Of a stretch of 64,000 bases of DNA, positions 34,125-46,326 are shown one piece after another. Origin of the DNA: Aedes albopictus. Lineage: Eukaryota > Arthropoda > Insecta > Diptera > Culicidae. The notes under the pieces were generated by a model. That model made no database searches. It had not been told where the DNA came from and saw only the letters and a list, made by a program, of their open reading frames with translations. Position numbers and translations under genes: made by a program. The stretch spans positions 345,330,505 through 345,394,504 of the forward strand of contig NC_085137.1 of assembly GCF_035046485.1 (NCBI RefSeq), given 5' to 3'. The stretch's first letter is position 1. Each line of letters starts with the position of its first letter.

Positions 34125-37067
34125 AGGAATTCCACGGAGTCATGTCAGTCGATCCTGAGCGACCATTTCAAAAATATCTGAAACTTTGCACAGTTTTTCA
34201 ATTTCATCTAAATCGTCATTTTTCGATATCAAACCTTCATATTCACTCACGACTAACTTTTCAGAAGGGTGTATGCTAAAACAGCTCAAAAATATTCTAA
34301 AAGCTGTACAGCAAAAACGGATTTTTCGATTGTTATGAATTTTTCAGCAAAGTTAGATAACTAAATGATGATTCCTTAGAAAATATACACTGTAAAAAAA
34401 TTATTTTTTTACTTAAAAAAAATATGATTTTTGTCACAAAAACTCAAATATCTCAAAACCCTATCTTTTTACCAACGTTAATTTTTTAGGGGAAATGGCC
34501 CTTTATATCAGCTATCTACCATAAAATTTTGGTGATGGTAAACTGATAAACAAAAAAGTTATGACATTTCAAACATTTCACAATTTTTACATTTAGTAAC
34601 AAAAAAATTTTTTTTTCTGTGTAAATTATTTTGAGAATTATTTTTTGATGCTGATTTTATTGTAAAGGCTACCGCCTGAATTAAACAAGTTGTTTTCATG
34701 ATATTTTTGTTTGATTATTCATAATTTCTATAGTCTTAGACGCGATCCAGTGTTTTGATCAAAAATATTGAGAGTGTCATACTTTTTATTGTACGTGACT
34801 GGTGAAAAAATCCCTTGATAGTGTTGAAAAGCTGTTGATTATAAGAAAAATGTAATTAAACTTATTTTTAAGACAAAAGCTGTATAATAAAAGTTTTATA
34901 TACGCGTATACGTCTAGTTTATCTTCAAAAAAATACCTCTTAGAGAACAGACTTTATGATCGGAAGAATGCGAGTAACTTCAACAACAACAAATGCATGA
35001 GAGTTACCTACCACGTGAAAATCCATCGCCCAGTTCACACTACCCCCACCTGGTGGAAATGTTTCACGAAATACTGTGATGTGCAATATCGTCATCAGAA
35101 GGCGCTAGTGTGAAACGTCAAACGCAAAGAAAAATGATGGGCACTCTTCTGGTTATGAAAGCCACAACCAAGATTCAAAATGATCGTTAAAGGTGTGGTC
35201 AATGAAAATTTCGTCAGTGTTACGTTTGTTTGTCTGTATACATACCATGACAATGCTCACGAAAAAGCAAAAAAAAAATACTACCGCTATGGATATTAAA
35301 TAGTAAATTTTTTCTTCAGCCAAGCAAACAACACCAAACTAGTCAGTTAAAACTAATAAGTGATTTTGTTTATAACTCTCTCTTGTAGACTGTTTGATGA
35401 AAAAAAAAATGATCAAAGAGTTACGAAATCTCACCGAAAGCACCATAGATAATCTGAAAGAGACTGGTTATGCCCAAATTGAATCCAAATTTACGCATTT
35501 GCACGTCCTGCCGTCTAGACTTTGACAAACGAGCCATCTGTATATCATCGGTAAAGCAGGGCGTAGGAAGTTCGAAAACGACAACAACTGAGAAATTGCC
35601 AGAAGTGCTAAGTGCAGAGAGTCATGTCACCGTACCATCAGCGACATCAGTTTAAACAATTAATCACGCCCCTTTTCAAAAATGCTTTGATATATACTTC
35701 AACATCTATACCCATTTCAATATTTTTAACGTTGCAAAACACGCTTTCAACATTCATTTTGAAGAAGAGGGAAAACACTTGTCCTCAAATGTAACAGCAA
35801 ATAATGAATAAACGACTAATGCGCGGAGGGCGTGATAAAATCGGAACATTACTGTACATATAATATACATAATACATAATAAAAACAGCTTGTTTTACTC
35901 ACGCAAGGCCATTAACAATAAAATCAGCATCAAGCTGCGATTTCCGGCCGAAATAAAGGCAGGAACAAATCTCATTTTCTTCTTTTGTCACAGCGCTCGT
36001 TGACTCGTTAAGGGTGAGGATGATAAATAATAAATGTATTCGATGGAAAAATATCCAAACAATTAGGCAACATAGATAAACTCATCGGATTTATTAAGAA
36101 AGTTTCTGTGGAACTCGAATTACACCTTAAATTTGTTGATTTTCTTGAACATTTTATTTGTGCCCCCCTCAAAATGTTGAATTCCGACCAAAATTTTCCG
36201 AGGGGGCGGTGACATAAGAGAAAATCGAAATTTGTATTAGCCTAATTTACACTAAAAAAAAATTATTACTAAATGTGAAAATTGTGAAATGTTTGAATTG
36301 TCATAACTTTTTTGTTTATTAGTTTATCATCACCAAATTTTTATGGTAGATTGCTAATACAATGGACCGTTTTCCCTAAAAAAATTGCGTTGGTAAAAAG
36401 ATAGGGTTTTGAAATATTTGAGTTTTTGTGACAAAAATGATATTTTTTAATGTTAAAAAAGATTTTTTTTCACAGTGTATATTTTCTTAGGAATCACCAT
36501 TTAGTTATCTAACTTTGCTGAACAATAAAATCAGCATCAAACTGCGATTTCTGACCGAAATAATTTACACAGAAAAAAATATTTACCAAATGTGAAAATT
36601 GTGAAATGTTTGAAATGTTATAACTTTTTTGTTTATTAGTTTACCATCACCAAATTTTTATGGTAGATTGCTAATACAATGGACCGTCTTCCCTAAAAAA
36701 ATTGCGTTGGTAAAAAGATAGGGTTTTGAGATATTTGAGTTTTTGTGACAAAAATGATATTTTTAATGTTAAAAAAGATGTTTTTTTCACAGTGTATATT
36801 TTCATAGGAATCACCATTTAGTTATCTAACTTTGCTGAAAAATTCATAGCAATCGAACGAACCATTTTGGCTGTACAGATTTTTGAATATTATTGAACCA
36901 TTTTCACATACACCCTTTCGAAAAGTTAGTCGTGATTCAAAATAAAAATTTGATATCGAAAAATGGCGATTTAGATGGAACTGAAAAACTGTGCAAAGTT
37001 TCAGTTCAATAGAAAATCATGAATTAAAAAATTTCCTTAATTTTGATGCTGTTGCTTGGAATCGCTC
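34125..37067. mobile_element. 2.9-kb foldback element inserted in the RTE reverse transcriptase
   Basis: AGCTG at 34120-34124 is repeated at 37068-37072; deleting the element and one copy restores the reading YQA-GF-DGRSTT. Ends (A)GGAATTCCA and TGGAATCGCTC are loosely inverted, and ~430-base arms pair inside (34178-34650 with 36520-37000). The middle (34800-36200) is unrelated; a 61-residue frame at 35470-35655 with CTSCRLDF may be a coding fossil. No transposase recognised. Confidence 0.8.
36256..36840 (+). repeat. Tandem duplication inside the foldback arm
   Basis: 36262-36530 and 36577-36840 are near-identical (shared TTTTTGTTTATTAGTTTA and TTGCGTTGGTAAAAAGATAG). The joining phrase AACAATAAAATCAGCATCAA also occurs at 35913, so the right arm was extended by repeated duplication. 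Confidence 0.8.
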
Positions 37068-38637
37068 AGCTGGTTTCATCGACGGCCGGTCGACAACCGT
37101 ACAGCAAATTCTCCAGAAATGCCGTGAATACCAGGTCCCAACGCATCACATGTTTATCGACTTTAAGGCGGCATACGGCAGTATCGACCGCGCAGAGCTA
37201 TGGAAAATCATGGACGAAAACGGCTTTCCTGGGAAGCTGACTAGACTGATTAAAGCAACGATGGACGGTGTGCGAAACTGCGTAAGAGTTTCGGGTGAAC
37301 TATCCAGTTCATTCGAATCTCGCCGGGGACTTCGACAAGGTGATGGACTCTCATGCCTACTATTTAACAACGCTCTGGAAGGTGTGATGCGACGAGCCGG
37401 GCTCAACAGCCGGGGAACGGACATGGACATGGACATTATTGCCAGAACATTTGGAACGGTGGCAGAGCTGTACACCCGCTGAAACGCGAAGCTCCAAAGG
37501 TCGGACTGGTGGTGAATGCCTCCAAAACAAAGTACATGCTGGTAGGCGGAAACGAACACGACCGGATCCGTCTGGGTAGTAATGTTACGATAGACGGAGA
37601 TACTTTCGAGGTGGTGGAGGAATTCGTCTACTTCGGATCCTAACTGACGGCTGACAACAACATGAGTCGTTAAATTCGAGGCGCATCATCAGATGAAGTC
37701 GGGCCTACTACGGGCTACAGAAGAAACAGCGGTCTAAAAAGATTCACCCACGCATCAAATGCACCATGTACCGGTGGTCCTGTACGGACACGAGACATGG
37801 ACCATGCTCGAGGAAGACCTGCAAGCACTCGGAGTTTTTGAGCGACGCGTGCTAAGGACAATCTTCTGCGGTGTGCAGGAGAACGGTGTGTGGCGGAGAA
37901 GGATGAACCAACCCTGCAAAGCTAGTGTTTGCTACTGATCCGGTTGGCACAAGAAGGCGTGGAGCGCAGAGAGCACGATGAGCGGACCAGGTTGAGTGTG
38001 ACCTGACGAGCATTGGGCGCGACCGAGGATGGAGAGCGGCAGCCACAAACCGAGTATTGTGGCGTGCTATTGTTGATTAGGTCTTGTCTTAAATGTGACT
38101 TTGAACAAATAAATGTATGTATGTATGTAATGTATGAAAAAAATAAGCTTAAAGTTGAATCTTTTGGTTAAAAGAATAGACTAAACATTTCCAAGTGCTT
38201 GTGTTTTTCAAAGTGTACGATTAAGAAAAAATATATTTATGTATAGGTACACAAACTATTCGCCATCTGAGAAAATCGTAGTAATACGACCCAAGGGGTC
38301 CAAATTATATTGGTTACTCTATCTTTAGAACATAAATCTGAATCTAACATCAACACAGTTTCCAATTTATATCAAATAACAAGCAACCATACGCTTTACA
38401 CTGAAAATTACAACATGTTGTGATATGGAACAAATGCGAGTTCGATTCGCAATTGTACTAGTAAAACTAGTAACAGGTTACGTTTATAAAATTATAAGTA
38501 CAATAAAGCTAAATTAATTATAAATTAAACGAAAATCAAATGCTTAAATGCAACCAAAAACCAAGCCAATAAGAGCAAGCACAGAAAGCTTTTCAGCCAC
38601 AACCGAAAAAAAAACAAAGTCGTAAAATCATAAGAAC

Positions 38638-38705
38638 CTTAATCGTGGTTTCTCCGGCAGCCGATTGCTGCCGACTCGTTCCCGGTACGGCTGGGTCTGC
38701 GAAAC
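38638..38705 (-). CDS. Iml1: Iml1 exon 9 (short linker exon)
   Basis: Acceptor TATTTTACTGCAG, donor TTAAG/GTTCTT (weak). 68 nt; entering after one base it reads FADPAVPGTSRQQSAAGETT and IK and leaves in phase 0, exactly what exon 8 and exon 10 need. A second open frame (VSQTQPYRERVGSNRLPEKP) is possible if exon 8 used another donor, and would then join exon 11 directly. Confidence 0.6.
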
Positions 38706-39384
38706 CTGCAGTAAAATATCACAGCGAGTGTTTAGTAACCGCATTTCTGTATGGAATTGAGCTAAATGGAGGTGCATAGCGAATCCAAAATGGCGGTGAC
38801 TTAAATAATATCTATGTGAGGGAGGATCCTTTCACCTTTTGAAAATTATAACGAAAATCGGAACGGAATAATTGAGCCATGGTCTGGAAACCAATCGTAT
38901 CAAACAAAAACCTTCACCAAAGAAACAAAAAAAACGATAAAAGCGACTACCACAGAAAAGCTTTGCAGTAGAGCCTGAGGGAGTTGAAACGGAAGAAACT
39001 ATAAAGTAAAGCGAAGGAAATTGTATGAAATAAAAGGAAAGCAAAAGATAAATAAACGAAAACAAGCAGGACATAATGATGAGAGTTTACGGTTTGCACA
39101 CCTGATTAGGTGGTGGTCGGGAGATTATGCTGGTGCTGTGTCGTCTTTTGGTCAGGTGGGATGGCGGGCCCTGAAAGAGATTTTATTGTGCGAACATGTT
39201 TGTAGCATCTGAAATAAACTATTTTGAGTGTACGGTGAACTGTATGAAGGGGAGTTGTTGCAGTTTTGATTAGAATAGTTGTTTAGATATAGAAGAAACA
39301 TCTAAATTGCACATAAAATTAACACTGTTGCTACGATTCGTTTGGTGTAGGTCGCTGAAATTTGCTGCAAATAACTTCGGTTAC

Positions 39385-39721
39385 CGTAACTCATTTTAGT
39401 ATCACAAACAGGAATTTTGTGTGCTTGCTTCGGGCGGTACTTGAGCACGTTTGGTGTCAAATCTGCCAATATCTGTTGAAGCTGAGCGCTGGAAAGCGGG
39501 TTATGATTTCTTACCCTAGGTTTTTTACAGGGAACCTTTTTGATTTTGTTCAAATGTAACTCCACAAATTTGATGAACTCGTTGCAGATATGTTTGTCTG
39601 ATGGAATTGGCTTGTTTTCTGTGTAGATATCACATCGTTTGGCTGTTCCTTCCATAATTTTCTTCATGGCTGGATCCTCTTTTGGAAGGAGATACATTCG
39701 ATAACGCCAATATTTCATACT
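39385..39721 (-). CDS. Iml1: Iml1 exon 8
   Basis: Acceptor AACCTTTTCAG, in phase 0. Encodes residues ~945-1056, beginning SMKYWRYRMYLLPKED, a DEPDC5 block, then CDIYTENK and FIKFVELHLNKIKK. The donor is chosen as TTACG/GTAACC at 39385/39384, out phase 1; the frame stays open to 39302, so the exact end is inferred. Confidence 0.85.
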
Positions 39722-39786
39722 CTGAAAAGGTTATAATCACATACGTTATTATATTAGTATCTTCATCAACTTTCTATAAATCATAC

Positions 39787-39961
39787 CTCAAGCAATTGGA
39801 AATCAGTATCACCACGTGTGCAAATGTATTGATCCATGTAGTTCCAGTTAAAGTTTTCCAACTTTTCGGTGGTGAAATTAACTCCTGACACCTCGTAGGT
39901 ATCGTGCTGGGGAGCATGGAAGCGATACCGGTAGTCAACATTGATCGGTGGGTAAGGATGT
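39787..39961 (-). CDS. Iml1: Iml1 exon 7
   Basis: Acceptor GCTATTTACAG, donor TTGAG/GTATGA. Residues ~886-944: HPYPPINVDYRYRFHAPQHD, a short variable part, and ENFNWNYMDQYICTRGDTDF, a strong DEPDC5 block. Phase 2 in, 0 out. Confidence 0.93.
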
Positions 39962-40037
39962 CTGTAAATAGCTCGAAAGATCAAGGACAATTTGAAACAC
40001 TTTACTATTACTTTAGAGCTTTTAGTAGAACTTGTTA

Positions 40038-40238
40038 CTTCAGACTCTAGTTTAATTTAAAAACACTTCACTAATACTTTACTTTTGCAAAAGAAAATAA
40101 AAAATGAATAACTCTTTTAAAGAAAAACTAGAAAGGAGTCCTTTCTAGTTTTTCTTTAAAAGAGTTATTCATTTTTTATTTTCTTTTGCAAAAGTAAAGT
40201 ATTAGTGAAGTGTTTTTAAATTAAACTAGAGTCTGAAG
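40038..40238. repeat. Perfect 201-bp palindrome in a 315-bp Iml1 intron
   Basis: Arms 40038-40137 and 40139-40238 are exact reverse complements over 100 bases with a single unpaired G at 40138. It fills two thirds of the intron between exons 6 and 7. No target duplication is evident. Either a very recent hairpin insertion, an inverted duplication, or an assembly artefact. Confidence 0.9.
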
Positions 40239-40276
40239 GAAAAAATTTGAAACATTTCAATGATTTTACAACGGAC

Positions 40277-40491
40277 CTTGGCCGATATCTGGTAACGGTT
40301 ATAATCGATCCACTCAGTGATATCTTATGAAAAATTCTACCAATGGATAACAGATACTCCTGGGATGGCTCTTGCGGTGCCCGAATTCTGAGTACACTCG
40401 ACTGGAATGACGGCTGCAGCTGACCGCCACAACAAGGGGCTTGCTGTGGATTTGTCGATGTTTTCTCTGGTAGCACAATCAGTTGGAAGCC
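40277..40491 (-). CDS. Iml1: Iml1 exon 6
   Basis: Acceptor GAATCCGTAG, donor GCCAAG/GTCCGT (weak). Residues ~815-885: GFQLIVLPEKTSTNPQ, a Gln-rich stretch, EYLLSIGRIFHKISLSGSII and TVTRYRPR, matching the GRTFHKV and TVTRYLPK blocks of the family. Phase 0 in, 2 out. Confidence 0.93.
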
Positions 40492-40549
40492 CTACGGATT
40501 CGAGCACATGAAAATAGTTTGATCTCAAATCAATTATACATTATCCCAC

Positions 40550-40767
40550 CTGTGCTAACCGTTGCGATACCAATTCTCGGAAAACTTCTTCGGTCGATAA
40601 TGGTTTCTTGTAAATGGCACGGTTCTGCGCGAATTCCGCGTTCACATCATCCGGCAGAAGAGTATAATCCGAAACAACGTAGTCGTTGTGAAGCGACCGT
40701 TTGTCCGGAAAATAATCGGTCGTAATTGGTAAACATGCCGGAATGGTTAATGATTTCCAATCGACAC
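40550..40767 (-). CDS. Iml1: Iml1 exon 5
   Basis: Acceptor CTAAAACTAG, donor CACAG/GTGGGA. Residues ~742-814: GVDWKSLTIPACLPITTDYF then PDKRSLHNDYV and TEEVFRELVSQRLAQ, among the best conserved blocks of DEPDC5. Phase 1 in, 0 out. Confidence 0.95.
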
Positions 40768-42130
40768 CTAGTTTTAGATATCGCCCAGAACACGAAACAG
40801 AATAATAAATAGTTATAATAAGTATTGTAGTTTTCCGTAAAAAAAATACCAAACATTACAAACAATAATACCCTAGATAACACTACTGTTATGAAAATGC
40901 TAACTTGTACGAAACTGATACAAAAATTGGTTGTACTAACATGCAATACAGGTATTCCAAAATACTTGTTAGATTCTACTGTATTAATTAGAATTCGATA
41001 AATATTATTACTACCTTTTTAGTAAACAACATAGTTGTTTAGATAGTTATACAATACGTTGATTACAAATATTAGTCACCAGGCAACGAAAAAGACATTA
41101 AAATTAATCACAAGAGTTAAGAAATTATTTGAAATTAAAAAAAAATCTCGTATGAATGAAATAATTAACAAGTATACGTTTTAGTTACTGTGAGTTCGTT
41201 AGGGTATAGTAATATGATAACACGATGGTGGCTGTGATGTAGAGATTACATTTTTCAAAAATTCAAATTAGAATTACATAGATGAAATGAACAGTGAATA
41301 TGAAAACTAATGAATTGGATAAGCCCGAAAGTGTGAAAGTTATTCCATCATATCACAATGTATGCACTACAATTAACCCTTTGGGCCCAAATGAAAAATC
41401 TCTGTATAAAATCACCCACTCGATAAAAGTAAACTTTGTCTTTGACAAAGTTATTGCAAACCTACTCCTCTGAAAGGAAAAAAATCTGTGTTGTTGGGTT
41501 TGAGACATGTTTGACTTCCTAGAATACCCTGAACACCAACCAGTTTGGAAAATCAAAATAATATATACACAATATGAAAAAAATGTTCATATCTTGAGAC
41601 GTTCAAGGTATTCAAACTGAGTCCTTCAAATTTACAGATGTAATTAACCTTCCTAATGCACGTTGGGAACAACTCGCACAATGCAAAAAATAAGGATAAC
41701 AGATACGCGTATTTCGTCTACCACTTCCTCAGTGTCAGTGTCAGTGTCATGTGGATAACTGACACTGAGGAAGATTGCAAATGGTAGTCCAAATACGCGG
41801 ATCGGTCAAAGGAAAAGCAAAAGAGGGCGGAATTTAAAGGTTTAAAACTGATTACCCTCATTCGAAGAGGATATTCTGCTTAGAGGGTTCGAAAAGTTGG
41901 TGCAAGGGTTAAGTTCGTTAAGCATCGAATTGTGACATTGCATAATCTGCTGCAATCCGAGAATCTCTTGGAAAGTCGAATGCGACCTTATGACATTATT
42001 AGGATAATGCAGGTGATTCACACCAACTTTGAGTTTCAAACCTCAGATCTTTTCTCGTAACAATAATCATACCCGAAATACAGAGTAACATTGCATAGTC
42101 ATTTATAGTTACTGGTCCTACTTGGAGACT
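40768..42130. other. Iml1 intron, AT-rich part
   Basis: No exon candidate seen. It includes the diverged hairpin at 41695-41908, listed separately. Confidence 0.4.
41695..41908. repeat. Diverged hairpin MITE related to 46090-46326
   Basis: CAGATACGCGTATTTCG and an inverted AAATACGCGGATCGGTC flank a CAGTGTCAGTGTCAGTGTC triplet expansion; the following TTCGAAGAGGATATTCTGCT segment is shared with 46312-46345. Confidence 0.65.
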
Positions 42131-42141
42131 AATATGTAGAT

Positions 42142-45100
42142 TAGGGCAGTTCAGATTTCAAACATGTTGTAAATTCAAAGCTCCCATATGTTCATTACAA
42201 TCCTTCGTGCAAAACTAGAGTCCTGTCAAATTTTCAGCCATTTCGGTGGTGATTTAAGGCTTTTTACAGCATCATCAGCATCGGCAGCCATGTTGGATAT
42301 GAGCCTCAAAATTTCAAAGTGATAATTCTCTGCCACCAAAGCGAATATTTGTATGAAAAACTATCATCCTATATGCTCACTCGCAGTGATTGCGATGATA
42401 CTTTTTCTGCTGCATTGCTGCAGAATTGACAGTTTTTTATCACTTCAAAAATGCGAGGCAAACAATCATTGAAAAGCAAATAGTCAATGATTCGTTTGAA
42501 AACTTAGTGATGCAGTAAGACACCTTAATGGTGGCCCAAGAGCAAATAGGTTTGTATGGGAATTACTATGGAGAATTTTCAAAAAAAGTTCTCCACATTG
42601 TAGAGCATCCACACATGGATAAAGTCATAGGGTCAAAGCCAAATTGAATTCTTCAGGTCTCAATGATGAATGTTACCGAAGATCGGAACTTATTTCGACA
42701 ATCGGCAAAAAAGATATTAAACAAATTCTCACTCGCATGCGCATCTTCCTACACGATGTCCTGCAAGGTGTACAAGAAGCTAACACGCATACTATGATTG
42801 CGTGTCAAGCGTGTCGGTCGAGCTGTGGTCTTCTGTTCAAGCATGCATGGATGAATATTAGGGTGTCCCAAAATAGAAAAAGTGTCAAAAAGTTAACTTG
42901 CTCACCCTTAGAATGATAGATCAGGGTCTTAGAAACAATAGTTCCATACATGGAAACTCAATCAAAAAATATTTATAGGTTGCACGTATCGATTTTATGA
43001 AAAATGGACGATTTTTGGTATTTTTACCAAAAAATGCTAATATGAGTTGAAAAATAAAAAGAAATAAAAGTCATCTATCAAAGTAAATCATAGTTCTAGG
43101 TCCCGCAAACAAAGTTTGGAGGGAGTTTAGGTCGACAAAGCTGATTTTATATATTTGGCAAAGGTTAACATATCAAGAAATCGCGATTTTTTTCACCAAT
43201 TTTTTCAAAAATGCTCAATTTATAAGGATTTTGAATTTTTTCCTGTGATTTGCGTTTCCCTTATTTTATAGCAAATTTTGTGTAGATTAATTCGGCTGAA
43301 GACAGTTTTGAGCTATCTCTTTCATGAGCTGAGATATCGGTATGATAATGATTACACAATCAATGAAAAAATCGTGTTTTCTTACGTTAATCGATTGTTC
43401 ACTAGTTTCCATGGTTACCATGCAATTAAAACAACACACGACGAATGTATGACATAATAGTACGTGCATTTGTACATTTTTGAAGAATGTCAGGAATTAT
43501 TGGGTTGCTTTGATCATTACTGATTCATACTGCATGACAGCAACAATATGTAAAGGCTTTGAGAGTTAATCATTGTTTTATATCTATATACATATGCTGA
43601 ACATAACTTTTCACACCCGCTTTGTGAACACGAGAAGAATTTTTTTTCTTAGATTTCATCTGTTGATCAGATAACAGTAGTAAGCTACCGATTCAAAACT
43701 TGTAATTTTGGTTGCAAATTATGTTTTAACAAGTAAGCTGCGCAGCAGAAAGATTTTAGCATTAACATTTCTTAGGTTAACACCTCTTGTAACATATTAG
43801 ACCAGTTATATAAAAGTTATATTTATTTTTTTTAATAAAAGTAGAATCTAAACATCCTGATGCTTCCTAAAATCCAACCCTTGCTGCAAATATGTGCGCA
43901 AATGGTTTGTTTTCAAAATCAAATTATATAATAGATCTCAATATTATGTAAAGAATCTGCTTTAGTTAAAATTCGCGAAAAAAAAGATGAAAAAATATCC
44001 TAGTATTCGTAAAAACTCCTGCATTTACATCTCATTTCACTATTATGCTTCTGAACTGAGTTATGGATAAATGAGTCAAATGATTGCCAGGTGATCGAAA
44101 ACACCCTTGCATTTTAGTAGTTTTCAATGTTAGAGCAGTAGTTCTGGTATAACTAGAAAGAACCTATATGTTAGCTTAACAAGAGTACCAACATCTATTT
44201 GAAAAGGTAAACATTGTTGAGCGATCTACACATCACTCAAAATATATCATAGAACTTCACGCATGGGATTTGATTGTCTGACTTGCGATCACTTATATTA
44301 TTAAAATTTCACAACGAGCCAGTTCTTGAGTCTTTCTGTGAATCAGTAAGCACAATCAATGTAAAATTATCAAAGTAACCTAATTTTTTTCTGAAAATCT
44401 TCAAAAATGTGTACTTGCATAACATAACATGTCAAACACTTGTTATTTGCTTTTTTTTGCATGGTAACCATAGAAACTAATGAACAAAAACAAATAACAT
44501 AAGAAAATCCGATTTTTTCATTGATTGTGTTATCATTATTATGCCGATAACTCAACTCATGAAGGAGATAGGTCAAAACTGTCTTCAGCCGAAATAATCT
44601 ACACAAAATTGGCTATAAAATAAAGGAATTGCAAATCACAGGAAAAATTTCAAAATCCTTATAAATTGAGCATTTTTGAAAAATTTGGTGAAAAAAATCG
44701 CTATTTCTTGATATTTTAACCTTTGCCAAATATATAAAATCAGCTTTGCCGACCTAAGCTCCCTCCAAACTTTGTTTGCGGGACCCAGAACTATGATTTA
44801 CTTTGATTGATGGCTTTTATTTCTTTTGTTTTTCAACTCATATTAGCATTTTTTTGGTAAAAATACCAAAAATCGTCCATTTTTCATAAAATTGATGCGT
44901 GCAACCTCTAAATATTTTTTGATTGAGTTTTCATGTGTGGAACTATTGTTTCTAAGACCCTAATCTATCATTCTAAGGGTGAGCAAGTTAACTTTTTGAC
45001 ACTTTTTCTATTTTGGGACACCCTAATGAATATTGATTAATAACTTTTGACTCGTGAGTCGAAATAAGTATCGGTCTTCGGCAACATTCATCATTGAGAT

Positions 45101-45345
45101 CTGAAGAATTCAATTTGGCATTGACCCTATGACTTTATCCATGTGTGGATGCTCTACAACGTGGAGAACTTTTTTTGAAAATTCTCCATAGTAATTCCCA
45201 TACAAACCTATTTTGCTCTTGGGCCACCATTAAATCACCACCAAAATGGCTGAAAATTTGACAGGACTCTAGTTTTGCACCAAGGATTGTAATGAACATA
45301 TGGGAGCTCTGAGTTTTTAACATTTGTGAAGTCTGAACTGCCCTA
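42142..45345. mobile_element. Outer hAT-like foldback, 3.2 kb including nested copy
   Basis: Ends TAGGGCAGTTCAGATTTC and AGTCTGAACTGCCCTA are inverted. ATGTAGAT at 42134-42141 is repeated at 45346-45353 (8 bp, hAT type). Arms pair at 42160-42250/45231-45330 and 42535-42700/45050-45225. Without the nested element it is ~1.03 kb. Confidence 0.88.
42859..45025. mobile_element. Inner hAT-like foldback, 2.17 kb, nested
   Basis: Ends TAGGGTGTCCCAAAATAG and CTATTTTGGGACACCCTA are inverted; ATGAATAT at 42851-42858 is repeated at 45026-45033. Arms of about 600 bases pair well. It lies inside the outer foldback, so it inserted later. No transposase frame in the 43500-44370 loop. Confidence 0.9.
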
Positions 45346-45353
45346 ATGTAGAT

Positions 45354-46085
45354 ATAAGTGTATATCTACATTCAAAGGCATCCAAACTATCCTGCAGTTA
45401 GGCTTTGAAATTTACGGCTGTCACGGTGATCCCCTAGGAATTGCAATAATAATTCTAATATGTATTTGGGATGTTGCAGACCAACCAAATTATTTCGAAG
45501 AGCAGAGTTTGTGATCTATAATCGTCACAGTAGTCATATACTTTTACAGAGTAACAATGTGTAACAGTTACCTATGACCCACTTGAAATTGCGCGAATCA
45601 TTCCAACATTAATTCCAAGCAAACTACTCCGATGAGCAGAACATTAGATTAACAATCGTACTTATATCCGATATACAGAGTAACCTTGGATAATCAACTA
45701 ACATTACAGGTATCAGTAGGTCGGCTCCAGAGGCACGTTCTCCTCCATTTGGGAAATTTGTGCCATAAGAGGACTTACTTCAAGACTGATATGAATTGTA
45801 ACATATTTTTGGGAGCGTCGTCCAAACTGTCCAGGAGTTTAATCGTTGGCATCTATAGGCGTTATATGAGTGATTTTCGCTATGAACTGTAACATAACAT
45901 ATGCAACTATCATCTATGACCTCCTTGGGATTGTATGAACGATTCCAAAACTGTGCATGTAACAAACTATGAGGGCTTACCATCTCATTGGGTCGTATGA
46001 ATAAAAAGTAGAGCACATTACTATTTGTAATACTGTTACAAAACTCAATTACAATCACTTTCTATTTGGTTCCTAACCACTTTTT
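45354..46085. other. Iml1 intron with dispersed repeat copy 2
   Basis: 45709-45770 repeats the sequence of 2588-2655. The rest shows no gene or clear element. Confidence 0.45.
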
Positions 46086-46089
46086 CAAT

Positions 46090-46326
46090 TCTTCGAATGA
46101 GTGTTATCAGTTTTATACCTTTTAATTCCGTCCTATGTTGCTTATCCTTGGACAGATACGCGTATTTCGACTACCACTTGTAATCTTTCTCAGTGTCAGT
46201 TATCCCAGATAACTGGATAACTGGCACTGAAGAAGATTACAAGTGGTAGTCGAAATACGCGTATCTGCCAAAGGATAAGCAACATAGGGCGGAATTAAAA
46301 GGTACAAAACTGATCATTCATTCGAA
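46090..46326. mobile_element. 237-bp hairpin MITE
   Basis: Arms of ~115 bases (TTCGAATGAGTG... and inverse) meet at CCCAGATAACTGG near 46207. Contains CAGATACGCGTATTTCGACT and its inverse. Same family as 41695-41908 and possibly related to the palindrome at 26799-27038, which shares the CAGATACGTATTTCGAC core. Confidence 0.8.

Larger units (their letters stand above)
33053..38150 (+). pseudogene. RTE-clade non-LTR retrotransposon, split and dead
   Basis: 33075-33220 ends an apurinic-type endonuclease (QIDRVLIDGRHFSDI, then IDSDHYLVMVKLR). The reverse transcriptase starts around 33800 (AAGKDGIAAELIKMG, EEWKEGVICPIHKKGD, FRAITILNTAYKVL). It is cut at 34124 by a foldback and resumes at 37073: GRSTTVQQILQKCREYQVPT, then HHMFIDFKAAYGSIDR (first catalytic Asp) and GLRQGDGLSCLLFNNALE. 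The Asp-Asp block is missing: RGTDMDMDIIARTF stands where FADD should be, and frameshifts follow. The 3' end at ~38110-38140 carries a short ATGT repeat tail as in RTE elements. 5'-truncated; lies in an Iml1 intron in antisense orientation. Confidence 0.9.

Noticed and set aside
35470..35655. Zinc-finger-like CTSC frame as a real gene
   Set aside because: Sixty-one residues with one Cys pair inside a foldback element; at most a coding fossil.
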